Shown piece after piece: positions 41,559 through 52,678 of a DNA stretch of 64,000 nucleotides (the first letter of the stretch is position 1; each line of letters starts with the position of its first letter). A model generated the notes under the pieces. It ran no database searches. It was not told the DNA's origin and worked only from the letters and a program-made list of their open reading frames with translations. The DNA is from Lithobates sylvaticus. Lineage: Eukaryota; Chordata; Amphibia; Anura; Ranidae. The DNA lies in contig CM053029.1 of assembly GCA_028564925.1 (NCBI GenBank), positions 428,240,046 through 428,304,045 of the forward strand, read 5' to 3'. Both the position numbers and the translations under genes were made by a program.

Positions 41559-42549
41559 TTAACCGCTTCCCGACCGCCTCACGCCGATGTACGTCGGCAG
41601 AATGGCACGGCTAGGCAAAACCACGTACAGGTACGTGGCCCTTTAAGAGCCTAGCCGTGGGTCGCGCGCGTGCCGCCGGCGGCACGCTCGCGACCCGGTC
41701 GGGAGCTCCGTGACCACGGCCGCGGGACCAGCGGACCCGATCGCGGCTGTTGTCCCGCAATCGGGTCACAGAGCTGAAGAACGGGGAGAGGTCTGTGTAA
41801 ACAAACCTCTCCCAGCGCTTCCTACACTGCCTGTCATTGATCGGCTGTTCCCTGTCATCGGGAAAGCCGATCAATGACATCAGACACCAGCCCCCCCCCC
41901 TAATGTTAAAAAAAACACACACGTCACAGCCCATAACCCCTCCCCTCATGGTTAACTCTTTCACTGCCAGTGTCATTTATACAGGAATCAATGCATTTAA
42001 ATAGCATTGATTGCTGTATATATGACAATGGTCCCAAAAATGTCCGATGTGACTCTGCCATAATGTCGCAGTCACAATAAAAATCGCTGATCGCCGCCAT
42101 TACTAGTAAAAAAAAAAATATTAATAAAAATGCTATAAAACTATCCCCTATTTTGTAAACGCCATAACTTTTGCGCAAACCAATCAATAATCGCTAATTG
42201 CGATTTTTTTTACCAAAAATATGTAGAAGAATACGTATCGGCCTAAACTGAGGAAAAAAATGTTTTTTTATATATTTTTTGGGGATATTTATTATAGCAA
42301 AAAGCAAAAAATATTGAATTTTTTTCAAAATTGTCACTCTATTTTTGTTTATAGCGCAAAAAATAAAAACCGCAGGGGGGATCAAATACCACCAAAAGAA
42401 AGCTCTATTTGTGGGAAAAAAAGGACGCCAATTTTGTTTGGAAGCCACGTCGCACGACCGCGCAATTGTCAGTTAAAGCGACGCAGTGCCGAATCACAAA
42501 AAGTGGCCTGGTCCTTTGGCTGCAAATTGGTCCGGGCTGAAGTGGTTAA
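41559..42549. mobile_element. piggyBac-like MITE, TTAA-flanked (copy 2)
   Basis: Begins TTAACCGCTTCCCGACCG and ends GGTCCGGGCTGAAGTGGTTAA-like, with TTAA at 41559-41562 and 42546-42549. Homologous to the copy at 20405-21338. The GC-rich left third includes a near-palindromic CGCGCGTGCCGCCGGCGGCACG block near 41665. Contains ATCGGCTGTTCCCTGTCATC-type hairpins and A-rich right third. No transposase. Confidence 0.85.
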
Positions 42550-43007
42550 GAATTTACATTTATTGTAAATGTCTTTATACTGTAGTTTGTCACACATTGC
42601 ATATTGGACAATAGTCATTTGCTTGTACATCCAGTCTAAACTGAGTCATTAACACCTATATCTTTATATATATCTATATCTTTATAGTCACTGGTGGTGT
42701 ATATATTACAATAGCAGTTATTGGATGTTTGTGCCTTTATCAGTATGAGTGAGATGGTGTGGTGGGGTACCATTTTATAGATTTAGATTTTTTTCTATAT
42801 ACATGAGTGATATAATAAACTTTCTAGTTAGTCCAGTGAGTTGAATTCATTTTTTGAGATGTATTGAGATTTTATGTTAATTCATTTAAAATTAGGTTTT
42901 TATTCTCAGATATTGCATACCGTAGTATCCTTGCATTGGTTTGAGTCTTTTAAAGCATCTTCATCATCTTGATGCCTTTTCTTTTTTTAGCACACCATCG
43001 GACACAG
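42550..43007. other. Unassigned AT-rich DNA
   Basis: No gene or element end recognised. Confidence 0.4.
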
Positions 43008-43200
43008 AGGGGTTTATTTACTAAAGGCAAATCCACTTTGCACTGCAAGTGCACTTGGAAGTGCAGTCGCTGTAGATCTGAGGGGGACATACAAGGAAAA
43101 TAAAAAAACAGCACATGATTGGATGATAAAATCAGCAGAGCTTCCCCTCATTTCAGACCTTCCCCTCAGATCTACAGCGACTGCAATTCCAAGTGCACTG
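43008..43200. mobile_element. Palindromic MITE fragment
   Basis: Long inverted arms at 43049-43085 and 43162-43198 (GTGCACTTGGAAGTGCAGTC and CGCTGTAGATCTGAGGGG against the complement) flank a 76-base core. The left flank GGGGTTTATTTACTAAAGG has no right counterpart, because another repeat begins at about 43200. Confidence 0.65.
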
Positions 43201-43520
43201 CTGTTGGCCCCTTCTCTCTGTCCAGTGCCCCCTATCGGAAGCTGCTTCCCATGGGGACACTTATGCTGGCTCGCTCCCGAGCCCTGCTGTTGTGTCCATT
43301 GACACAGACAGCGGGACTGGGCCCCACCCCCGCTCCCTCGTCACTGGCTTTGATTGACAGCAGCAGAAGCCAATGGCTCCTAGTGCCCCAGCAAAGCCAA
43401 TGAGACACATAAGTGAGGGGAGAGAAGAGCTTCAGAGGGCTCAGGTAAGTGTAAGGGGGGTGAGGGGCTAAAACCGATGTCTACTGTTAACATTTTTAAA
43501 CATGCATTAAGGTAAAAAAA
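43200..43520. mobile_element. MITE fragment, CAGCGGGACTGG family
   Basis: Contains GTGCCCCCTATCGGAAGC-like sequence, GCTGTTGTGTCCATTGAC, ACAGACAGCGGGACTGGGCC and GATTGACAGCAGCAGAAGCC. The same order of blocks appears at 52262-52485 and, more diverged, at 43740-44060. Ends not resolved. Confidence 0.55.
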
Positions 43521-43716
43521 TGTTTAGGCTTTAGAACCAATTTCATGCACACTGCTGCTTCTAAACTCACATTTAGGAGTTTTTTTTGCCAAAGCCCCCT
43601 AACGCAACTCAATAAAATCCTATGTGTCCATGCACACATAGGCTTTTACCAGAGTTTCGAAGCAGCAGAATTTAGAAGCAATCACAGCTCCTCTTCTGAA
43701 CACACTTGAAGTGACA

Positions 43717-44081
43717 TTAAAGGTTCTTTTTTTTTTTTTTTAAATAACAAACATGTTATACTTACCTTCTCTGTGCAATGGTTTTGTACAGAGCAGCCCC
43801 GGTCCTCAGCTGGCAGTCCTGGTCCCTCCCTCCTGCCTAGTGCCCCCATAGCAAGCAGCTTTCTTGGCTTGGCACTGTTCCCACTCTCCTCTCATTGACT
43901 CACTGGCTGTGATTGATAATCATGGGAACCAATGGCTACTGCTGCTGTCTCAGCCTAAGAGGAGGGAGAGACCCGGGAGAGGTTCTCGTGCAAATCGCTG
44001 GACTGAGATGGGGCTCAGGTTTTAGTGGGGGGGGCACTGCTGCACACAAAAGAGATTTCTGAGCCTTTACAACCACTTTAA
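43717..44081. mobile_element. TTAA-flanked MITE
   Basis: TTAAAGGTTCTTTTTTTT at the left and CCTTTACAACCACTTTAA at the right, with TTAA on both edges. The core (ACAAACATGTTATACTTACC, TGTGCAATGGTTTTGTACAG) matches the fragment at 52290-52345, and the right end (TTACAACCACTTTAA) is the complement of the left end at 44513. Confidence 0.75.
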
Positions 44082-44512
44082 AGGCATCTAAACCCTAAAT
44101 AGCATACGGTATACCTATGTATCCATTATTCTGAAGCTGACTGTCCCTGACATCTTCTGAGGAAGTCTTTTTTAGACGTAACGCGTAAGGGTCTGATACT
44201 AACATCTCCTTGGCACCCTTTGGAGATCCCTGTGTGAATACCGACACTCTTTAGCTGAAGATCTCTGCACACTAGTACTTTTTAGCTGTCAAACTCTGCA
44301 GTCAAGGACAGTTGGCTTCAGAATACTGGATAGATGAGTATACCCTTGCAGGATACAGTATAATTCTGTGTGATAAGTTGCAATTTTACTTGTCATTCTG
44401 TAACTATATGTCTGCTTAGTGCTGGGAATGCTTTTTTATAAATGGAGAGCAGTATTTGCTTGTGTTCTGTGTGCTACATGTGCAGTTGGAGTGAATAAAA
44501 GGAAGCCCAGAG
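44082..44512. other. Unassigned stretch with a hammerhead-like motif
   Basis: Non-coding; holds the clearest hammerhead-like core in the window at 44157-44186. Confidence 0.45.
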
Positions 44513-44908
44513 TTAAAGTGGTTGTAAACCCTGTACTACCACTTTTACCTACATGTAAGCCTATAATAAGGTTTACCTGTAGGTATCGTGAATATCTCCT
44601 AAACGTGCACTGTTTAGGAGATATTTACTGTATCCGCATGTGCCGTTTCATCAGTAAATGTGCCGTGACTGGCACATTTACTGCATGCGTGGGAGTGACG
44701 TCATGAGTGACGTCATCGTGGCTGAAGCCAATCACAGCGCCGGAGTCCGAAAACTCCGGGAGACATGTCACCGGTCACAGCAGTGTACAGGGACCGCTGC
44801 AACAGCTTCAATCAAAATGTATTTCATAATGAGCTAGTATGCGACGCATACTAGCTCATTATGCCTTTGTCTTGCAGGTTGTTTTTTTTGTGTTTTTAGA
44901 GGGTTTAA
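44513..44908 (+). mobile_element. TTAA-flanked MITE (AAAGTGGTTGTAAACC family)
   Basis: TTAAAGTGGTTGTAAACCCT at the left edge and GAGGGTTTAA at the right. Same family as 7003-7203 in opposite orientation, but with an extra GC-rich middle (44640-44790: TGACGTCATGAGTGACGTCA and a CTCCGG hairpin). TGACGTCA-type palindromes are CRE-like sites. Confidence 0.7.
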
Positions 44909-46635
44909 CCCTTTGTGGTATGGTCCATGGTAATATCTAAATATAGGTGTGGAAGATTCTAACCCCTGGCTTACTATAGAGCGCTGTCAGACTCATAACT
45001 TTAGAGGTCTCTCCATTGAAGGTGAGTGTTGATGCTGGCACATGGTGTGTGGAGTTGGTTTCTTCTTGTGGAGTACACAGCACATTTTGGATTTGTGTGA
45101 AGAGTGGCACTAATGTTATATTTTCATCACGGCTGGGACAGCATGTTATTAATAACTTCCTAATGATTATTTATATGGAGGATTTGTTTATGTAATAATT
45201 TCTTTGGGACTTTATCACGTTTTTAATTTGATGAACACAACATATGTTTGTTACATAATAGAATATTTGTATTTATACATGGGAGGCATCACTAGATTTT
45301 ATGTTAGTGCTGCATATAATTTCTGGTAATATTTCATACTTAACTAGTTAAAAAAAATATTTAACTGTGTTGTTGTTTTTAGTCCTGAGCCTAATAAAAC
45401 CATTATACATTTCTATTCTTTTTTATGGTATTAAACCCTTTTGTTTCATCATTTTCAATAGACAGATGATAGTGACCTATTGCATTACAAAGCCTGTAAT
45501 TTATTTCTATAAATTGCTTTTAACTGGCCCTTTTACATTTTGGTTCTCTATGCAAATATAGATTAGCGTTGAAACTTATACGGAACAGAGCACACATTTA
45601 ATAATTGGAGCATCTTAGATAATAAAAAAAGCTTCCTCTACTCTGCCAACCCTGGTATTACCCATTTTCCTAGTATCTCTGACCCTAAGCCCTCCTCATG
45701 CTGACGCACTACTACTCTTGCAGTCTTACCACAGATCCCCTTACATGAAACTCTCACCTTTTGAGGCTCCTATGACTTATATTGGGGGGGTTTTCATAAA
45801 TCCCTATTTGTTATTAAAGTAGTAGAAAAGAAATAAGGGTACATATTTCACAAGGCAAACTGTTCATGTTTACATGGATCACTGAAGCTCATGTGAAGGT
45901 TTTTTTTTACCAGCCTTTTTATATTTTAATGATGTTTTCTTCCATCAGGCTTGAAACATCAGGTCACATGAATATATTTACACGCTCCTGAGTGATGGGA
46001 GAAAAGTTAGAGATCACTCTGGGAATAAGATATGCCTGGAAGAAGAATATAGATTAATGTCTACAGGAGGTCATCAAGGGTTGCGTGTCTACAGCTTAAA
46101 CTAAGTAAAGCTCTGATAAGGAATGTACTATTACTGAATGTTGCAGATTGTGGAAAAATAAGCCGTACATAGCTATATCTGTAGGCAAAAAAACGAAATA
46201 AATTTACACTGTTAATTGACATATGCTTTATAGTAAAAGTATAGTAAATTTTAAGTGAGCAAATATTTTGAGTTATTTTGCAATCTTTACCTTAAAGCGA
46301 ACCTACCTTTACCTATGCAGGGTAGTTTGGAGCAAGGTCATGGACCTGCCCCTTTGTGACACGGATGGAAGAGAAATGAATCACATGACCTATGTACTCC
46401 ATATCAGGTATATCATTTTGCTTACCCAGCTGCATAAAGTTGTGAGGGAGCAAAGGGAACGAACTGTAAGTACCTGGTGGGGGGGGGGGGGAGCAGAATT
46501 GTGTAGCCGCAACATTACTAGAAAAGGTATTTTAGGGTAGATTAGCCACTACAGGCAGAGTATATTGACTACTTAGATTATATATGACCCACAAAAAAAC
46601 ATGCCTTGCTTTGAATTAATTGTCCATCTCATATA
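44909..46635. other. Unassigned AT-rich DNA
   Basis: No gene or array recognised. A G-run of 14 lies at 46479-46492. Confidence 0.4.
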
Positions 46636-46869
46636 GTTGGTTTTACTAAAGGAGTAAAGACCATTCGCTTTCAACAGCGTATGATCACTTTCCAAAGTGT
46701 GTACACTTCAGGCAATCAATCGCAAGCAACCAAAAGTCCTGGTTTTGTTTTTTAATTTCATTGTTTACAATTGGTTATTAAAAGTAAACACAACTTAACC
46801 TTAATCACTATATTAATTAAACATTTACATTGCTAAGTGAAAAGCTTATACTCAATAAATCAACCCCCA
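46636..46869. mobile_element. MITE-like element (TTGGTTTTACTAAAGG / AATAAATCAACCCC ends)
   Basis: The imperfectly inverted ends resemble the GGTTTATTTACTAAAGG end at 43010. The interior has a loosely inverted AAGACCATTCGCTTTCAACA and GTGAAAAGCTTATACTC. Non-coding, weak call. Confidence 0.4.
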
Positions 46870-48638
46870 AGACTGGATTTGTAATAAGTGTAGCACTGCC
46901 TTCGAAGAAGCTTCTTGATAGTGTGGTCCTTCTATCTTCCCCCCAGAGATGATCCACCCTGACTGAACCAAAACTCACCGACACACCTATGGCTTAAAGT
47001 GCACTTAATTAAGGGAAAAGTTCACATTTTGGAGCATGGGGAAGCACGGGGAACTATTCTGATTCATTCAATATCATGTGATTATTATGGCAGTCAATCA
47101 CAGTAATCATATGGGTTTGCTTGCAAAATAAACCTGCTGACTCAGCTGCCATTTTGCCACCAAAAGAGGCACTTTCATAGCTGCTTGTGGAAACCTGTGC
47201 AGTTGGAAAAGTAAGATATAGAGAAGTAAAAAATATAATAAACTCTGAAAGTGTATCTAAACCCAAAACAAAATATATTATACTGTAAATTGCAGTTTTC
47301 CACACCATACATTTAGTGGCTACTATAGTATTTTTTTCTTTTTTGCCTGGCAATCCTGTGAATAACACACTTCCTGTCCTAGGGTTGTAAAGGCATTCCT
47401 ACACTGTATCTATGGTTGTCACCCAGGCTGTAAACAAATCTTTCTTTCTCAATCTCCATTAAAAGTGGGGAAACTTGAAGTTTACAGGAGGAAGATAACA
47501 TTGTTTGTGCTTTCAGTTCATCTCATAGGGCACTGTGACAAGTGACAAGGGTACTGAATTTCTCTATCCACAGGTATTCCTACTTCTCAACTTCCAAACT
47601 TGAGAATGAGAAACACTTTAGAGGGGGAGAAGCCCGCGGCATGTGGAAAAATAGGTGTGACCAAACTGAATGGGATCGCACCACAAATGTATGCAGTACG
47701 CAGTTGCTCTGTTGTGGTGTAGATTTTTAGGGGTTAAAACATAACTCTTTCCCACTACTCATCATTTACCCTCTGAAAAGATATATACTGCAAATTGCTC
47801 TTCAGTGGATGATGCCAGTGTAAATGAGCACCTACTTCCTGTGACAAGCCAAAAGTTAGAGTTCCAGGGTTAGGAGAAACCATAGAACACTTCCGGGGGG
47901 GAATGGGTGATTACATTGGTCAGCTCTGTGTGTGCAGGAAGTGGGGCTGGGGGGGCGTGGCTGCCTGCGCTCAGCCAATTCATTACCAGGAACTCGGTTG
48001 GCTGACACCTTCCGGCCCCTCCCCACTGTCACTCAGGGAAGCAAGGGAGCAGAACAATGGCTGGGTGTGATAGGGACAGGCTGAGCAGATGGCTCCGGGG
48101 TGGCACTGCTACCAGAGGCAGCTGACAGATGGAGAGGCAGGGGACCAGGGGGAGGAGGATGGAGCAGCCAAGGGGGATACACTGTGCATGTGATACCACA
48201 CACCATGATCCAGTCTCTGTATTGCATCAACATCTCCCCACCGGCTGCCTGTCACAGTAAGTTACTATGACAGGCAGCTGGCAGGGAGATGTCGGCTGCA
48301 ATTCAGTGACTAGATCACGGTGTGTGGTACCCCATACACCCTGCAAACCAATGCCCATGCTACCGCTCCCCTGCCGGTCAAATATCGGGAACCAAGTGCC
48401 CGTACTTGTTCCGTCACTGGGATCCACTGCCAGACTCAGCCATGATTCGCTGGGATGCTGGAACTTACATCAAATCCCAGGTTGGTCCCAGCGAATCTAG
48501 GACAGTTGAGAAGTATAGGTATTTGTTCTATGCTGAAAATGTTCTTAGCTTAAAATGAAAACGAATGCAGCCATCACATCAACGGACTGCTAAGGTTTAT
48601 ATATTACAATCATTGTTTTTCTGTTTAGAAATGCTTTA
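46870..48638. other. Unassigned DNA with a GC-rich island
   Basis: AT-rich to 47860; a GC-rich stretch spans 47890-48520. Short open frames on both strands lack any domain I recognise. An inverted pair ATTCGCTGGGA / TCCCAGCGAAT occurs at 48447-48497. No host exon could be supported. Confidence 0.35.
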
Positions 48639-48994
48639 AGGGCTAGTTCACTCCACATGCATTCCAGTGTTTATATTTCTGCATCCACAATGCATAGAAA
48701 GTGGGTTACCTGGTTTTCTATGGCATAGTTCACACTGGTGCTTGCAGTTCCAGTGTGGTATCGTTCCAGAGAAAAAGGCAGGACATGCTGCATTTTTCCT
48801 GCACATAACTGTACTGGAACGTGGTAAGACCCATCAAAAACGCACCTACATGCATAAAACCCCCTGGACCCCCGTACAGTATATAAAAAAAAAGCATCTG
48901 GAACCGCATCAAAAACTCATAAAAAATGCACCGGAATGCATCAAAAACACATCTAGAATGGATCTGGAGGACGTTTCTGGTGTGAACTAGCCCT
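48639..48994. mobile_element. MITE with AGGGCTAGTTCAC termini
   Basis: AAGGGCTAGTTCACTCC at 48638 and GGTGTGAACTAGCCCT ending at 48994 are inverted. The interior is full of ACCGGAATGCATCAAAAA-like and CCGCATCAAAAACTC-like repeats. No coding capacity; hAT-like by terminus style only. Confidence 0.6.
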
Positions 48995-49700
48995 AAAAAA
49001 TTTTGTAAAATTTGTAAACATTGCATTTTGTTCATTTGACAGCTTATAATATAAAACATAAGCAATTAATTCATTAAATGTCCATAAGAAACAATAAAAA
49101 AATTATTTAGGTAGGCAAATTGGTTATAAAGGTATTATCAAGTTAACTGACACATACTAAGACTGCTAAATTTGGCTTGGGCCTACATATACCCACTGAA
49201 GGGATGAGCCTCAGGTGATACAGATAAAAAAAGAAATCCTACGTAAGTTGTACCTGTTTATCTGCAGCCCTCTCTTCTATACATACGTTGAAAGTACAGA
49301 AGTAGACATCCTTTCTGAGCTTCAGGAGGCAAGGGACGAGGATCTAACATTACACACTGTGCAGCAGAGAGCTGAGTGTAACCTGAGACCAAAGTGAAGT
49401 GAAAGGACATGATCACATAGGGAAACATGCACAACTGAGGCTGTCAATTACTTTATGTGTGCTGTGTGTGGGGGGGGGGGGGGTGAAGCTGTCTCCCAGG
49501 ATTGTCTGGTGTCGGCATAGACTGTTAGGAGTGACTTTTGCAAATAGCAGTGGAATGGAGGAAAAGACAGAATTCACAGTAGGTGCCTTGGATAGAGGAA
49601 AATACACACTGTAGAATGATGCTTTGTTCATTTTTTATTTCGAAGATTTACAACAAGGTTAAGGAAAATACTATATTTACCCCTGACTGACTAAGTTCTC
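48995..49700. other. Unassigned AT-rich DNA
   Basis: No gene recognised; a G-run of 13 at 49470-49482. Confidence 0.4.
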
Positions 49701-49934
49701 TACAGTGCCTTGAAAAAGTATTCATACCCCTTGAAATTTTCCACATTTTGTCATGTTACAACCAGCAATTTTAATGTATTTTATTGGGATTTCATGTGCT
49801 AGACCAAAACAAAATGGCACATAATTGTGAAGTGGAGGGAAAATGATAAATAGTTTTTACAAATAAATATGTGAAAAGTGTGGCGTGCATTTGTATTCAG
49901 CCCCCTTTACTTTGATACCCCTAACTAAAATCTA

Positions 49935-51175
49935 GTGGAACCAATTGCCTTCAGAAGTAAACCTACCAAAACATTTCTCCCACCTAAACTGAGAGGCCAG
50001 GCAAGGAGAGCATTAACCAGAGAAGCAGCCAAGAGGCCCATGGTAACTCTGGAGGAGCTGCAGAGATCCACAGAATCTGTCCACAGGACAACTATGCACT
50101 CCACAAATGCACTCCACAAATCTGGCCTTTATGGAAGAATGGCAAGAGGAAAGCCATTGTTAAAAGAAAGCCATAAGAAGTCCCGTTTGCAGTTTGCCAT
50201 GTGGGGGCACAGAAAACATGTGGAAGAAGGTGCTCTGGTCAGATAAGACCAAAATTTAACGTTTTGGCCTAAAAGCAAAATGCTATGTGTGAAACAATCT
50301 TAGAAGAAAACCTGTTAGAGTCTGCAAAAGACTTAAAGCGGTTCAACACTGTGTTTGAAGTTTTTTTTTTTTTCGTGTAATGTGCAGTAATGTGCTTTGC
50401 ATAATTATTACTCACCTGTTTGAGTTCTTGGTGTTCCTGCTGCTGTTTTTCGTCCGCAATGTGGAGTTTGAAAACCAGTTCATGACTGCTTCCATCTTCC
50501 GTGTGATTTCGGAAGATGTGACCGAAATCTCGCGAGATTTTGGAAGATGTGACCGAAATCTCGCGAGATTTCGGAAGATGTGACCGAAATCTCGCGAGAT
50601 TTCGGAAGATGTGACCGAAATCTCGCGAGATTTCAGAAGATGCCCGCACAGACTCCTGGGATCAATGACACCAGATCCCAGGAGACAGTGCGGCGTGACG
50701 AGGATCCCCGCACAGACCCCGCCCACCCCCGCAGAGACAGAAGACTGGAAGTCATCGATTACAAGGTAAGTGAAAAAAAAAAAAAAAAAACACATTTCAT
50801 TTAGTACTCTTTGCCTGATTTGGAAGGCAAAGAGATTTACTAAATGAAATGTGTGCAGAACCGCTTTAAGACTGGGGCAGAGGTTCACCTTCCAGCAGGA
50901 CAACCCTAAACATAAAGCCAGAGCTACAATGGAACGGTTTAGATATAACATATAGTCATGTGTTAGAATGTTCCAGTCAATGTCCAGACCTAAATCCAAT
51001 TGAGAATCTGTGGCAAGACTTGGAAATTGCTGTTCACAGACGCTCTACATCCAATCTGATAGCGCTTGAGCGATTTTGCAAAGAATTTCACTCTCTCTCT
51101 GCAAAGCTGGTTGAGACATACCCAAAAAGACTTGCTGCTGTAATTACAGTGAAAGGTGGTTCTACAAAGTACTGA
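49935..51175 (+). pseudogene. Tc1 transposase, deleted and interrupted (copy 4)
   Basis: The first part reads TREAAKRPMVTLEELQRSTE, LHKSGLYGRMARGKPLLKES and, across frame changes, HVEEGALVR-like sequence up to SAKDL at 50335. After the MITE it resumes RLGQRFTFQQDNPKHKARAT and, in another frame, MLECSSQCPDLNPIENLWQD through LVETYPKRLAAVITVKGGST, stop near 51175. The segment between the WSD region and SAKDL is missing, removing much of the catalytic core. The helix-turn-helix N-terminus is also absent. Confidence 0.85.
50333..50869. mobile_element. TTAA-flanked MITE carrying four TCTCGCGAGA palindromes
   Basis: TTAAAGCGGTTC at the left and GAACCGCTTTAA at the right. The empty site is known because the host Tc1 frame reads on across the junction as AAAGAC-TTAA-GACTGG (K-D-L-R-L), confirming TTAA as the target duplication. 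Four 31-bp tandem units at 50520-50643 each centre on CCGAAATCTCGCGAGATTT. A CATTTCATTTAGTA... / ...TACTAAATGAAATG hairpin lies at 50784-50852. Confidence 0.85.
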
Positions 51176-51395
51176 CTCAGGGGGGCTGAATACAAATGCA
51201 CGCCACACTTTTCACATATTTATTTGTAAAAAATTTTGAAAAACATTTATCATTTTCCTTCCACCTCACAATTATGTGCCAATTTCTGTTGGTCTATTAC
51301 ATAAAATCTCAATAAAATACATTTAAGTTTTTGGTTGGAACATGACAAAATGTTGAAAATTTTAAGGGGTATGAACACTTTTTCAAGGCACTGTA

Positions 51396-52261
51396 CATTT
51401 ACTTTACAGTTCATTTTGTTTCATTCTTTTACAAACTAGAAAAATATTTAAAGCTAAAGATTTTTTCATTTGCATTCCTGACTTATTTGTGGCTGTGCAT
51501 GACATTTTTTAAATAAAGGGTATCTTCATGCTCTAGAAACTTGGGAACAATAAAATGTCATTGGTCATGGAAACAGCTTCAATTTAGACACAGAATTGAT
51601 TTAGCGAATCAAACTGGTTTTGTGATAACAGTGACAGGCCCAAAATGATGAGAATAGAACTATACTGTGTGCCCAAAAATGCTGTATGCATTTTCAGCAA
51701 CTAGTGTTGGCTCCAAATTATCCGATGAAAAACATATCCATGCAACATTTGTTATTTTATTACTTTAAAAATGTTAGTGAGGAAACCATAACCAAATAAT
51801 TAAGTTGTACTGTACAGGAAAAGATGATGACGAAAAGAAAAACAAAATAATGCCCTATTTTAAGTTTTACACTAGGCATGTCTGGTTTGCCAATGTGGAA
51901 AATATAGAGAATTGGACATGTCATTCTGTATTTCTAAATAAAAGCAGAACGTATATGTTCTTTGTGAAAATAGAAAAGATTTAATACATGTTGGCATATT
52001 TACCGCTGGTAGTTTAAGGTAATATGATTATTATAAGTATCTGCATAAATGTTGACATGATGCTGAGTGCCTGACAGCAAGATAGCTGTACCTTTAGCCT
52101 TTTTATAATAAAAAATATGTAGATGAATGTATGGAATACTGGAATCCTATATGTTAAATGTCAGCCTCTTGATTTTTAGAAATATTTCTTTTAGGGCCAG
52201 GGTTTCATACATGTTTATAAAATGAACCAACAAAGTCACCAATGTTGATTTGAAATTAGAT
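51396..52261. other. Unassigned AT-rich DNA
   Basis: No gene, array or element end recognised. Confidence 0.4.
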
Positions 52262-52485
52262 TTTTAATTGTAAAAAATAAATAAATAACAAACATGTCTA
52301 TACTTACCTGCTCTATGCAATTCCATTGCACAGAGCAGCCACCTTTTCTCGGGTCCCCCACCAGCACTCCTGGCCCCTCCATTCTATCTTGTGCCCCCCT
52401 GGGAAGCCACAGGAGCTTTCGAGCCCCGCTGCTGTGTCCATTGACGCAGACAGCGGGACTTTGCCCTTCCCCAGAAGTTATTAGA
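52262..52485. mobile_element. MITE fragment, CAGCGGGACTTTG family
   Basis: Shares ACAAACATGT, TACTTACCTGCTCTATGCAA, GAGCAGCC and GTGTCCATTGACGCAGACAG blocks with 43200-43520 and 43717-44081. Ends not resolved. Confidence 0.5.
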
Positions 52486-52678
52486 AATATTAATTTTCAG
52501 ATCAAGCCGTCATAGAATTCAGTCACTAAAATCGGGCAAAGCAATGGTACACAAGAATGTTACCTATTCTTGTCCCTTTCACTCACATACCCTTTTACAT
52601 ACCCTTTTACATCACATATTCTTAACCCCTGAACTCTGTATATAACCCACTCCTGACCCCTAAAATCTATACATTATA

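Larger units (their letters stand above)
49703..51393 (+). mobile_element. Tc1/mariner element (copy 4), internally deleted, with a MITE inside
   Basis: CAGTGCCTTGAAAAAGTATT at 49703 and its complement ending CAAGGCACTG at 51393, flanked by TA on both sides (49701-49702, 51394-51395). The long subterminal inverted sequence (TGTGGCGTGCATTTGTATTC against GAATACAAATGCACGCCACA) is visible on both sides. Without the MITE at 50333-50869 it is about 1.16 kb, short of the usual 1.6 kb. Confidence 0.9.

Noticed and set aside
47870-48560. Possible host exon or CpG-island gene start
   Set aside because: GC-rich with short open frames on both strands, but no domain, no consistent frame and no splice-site pairing could be supported.
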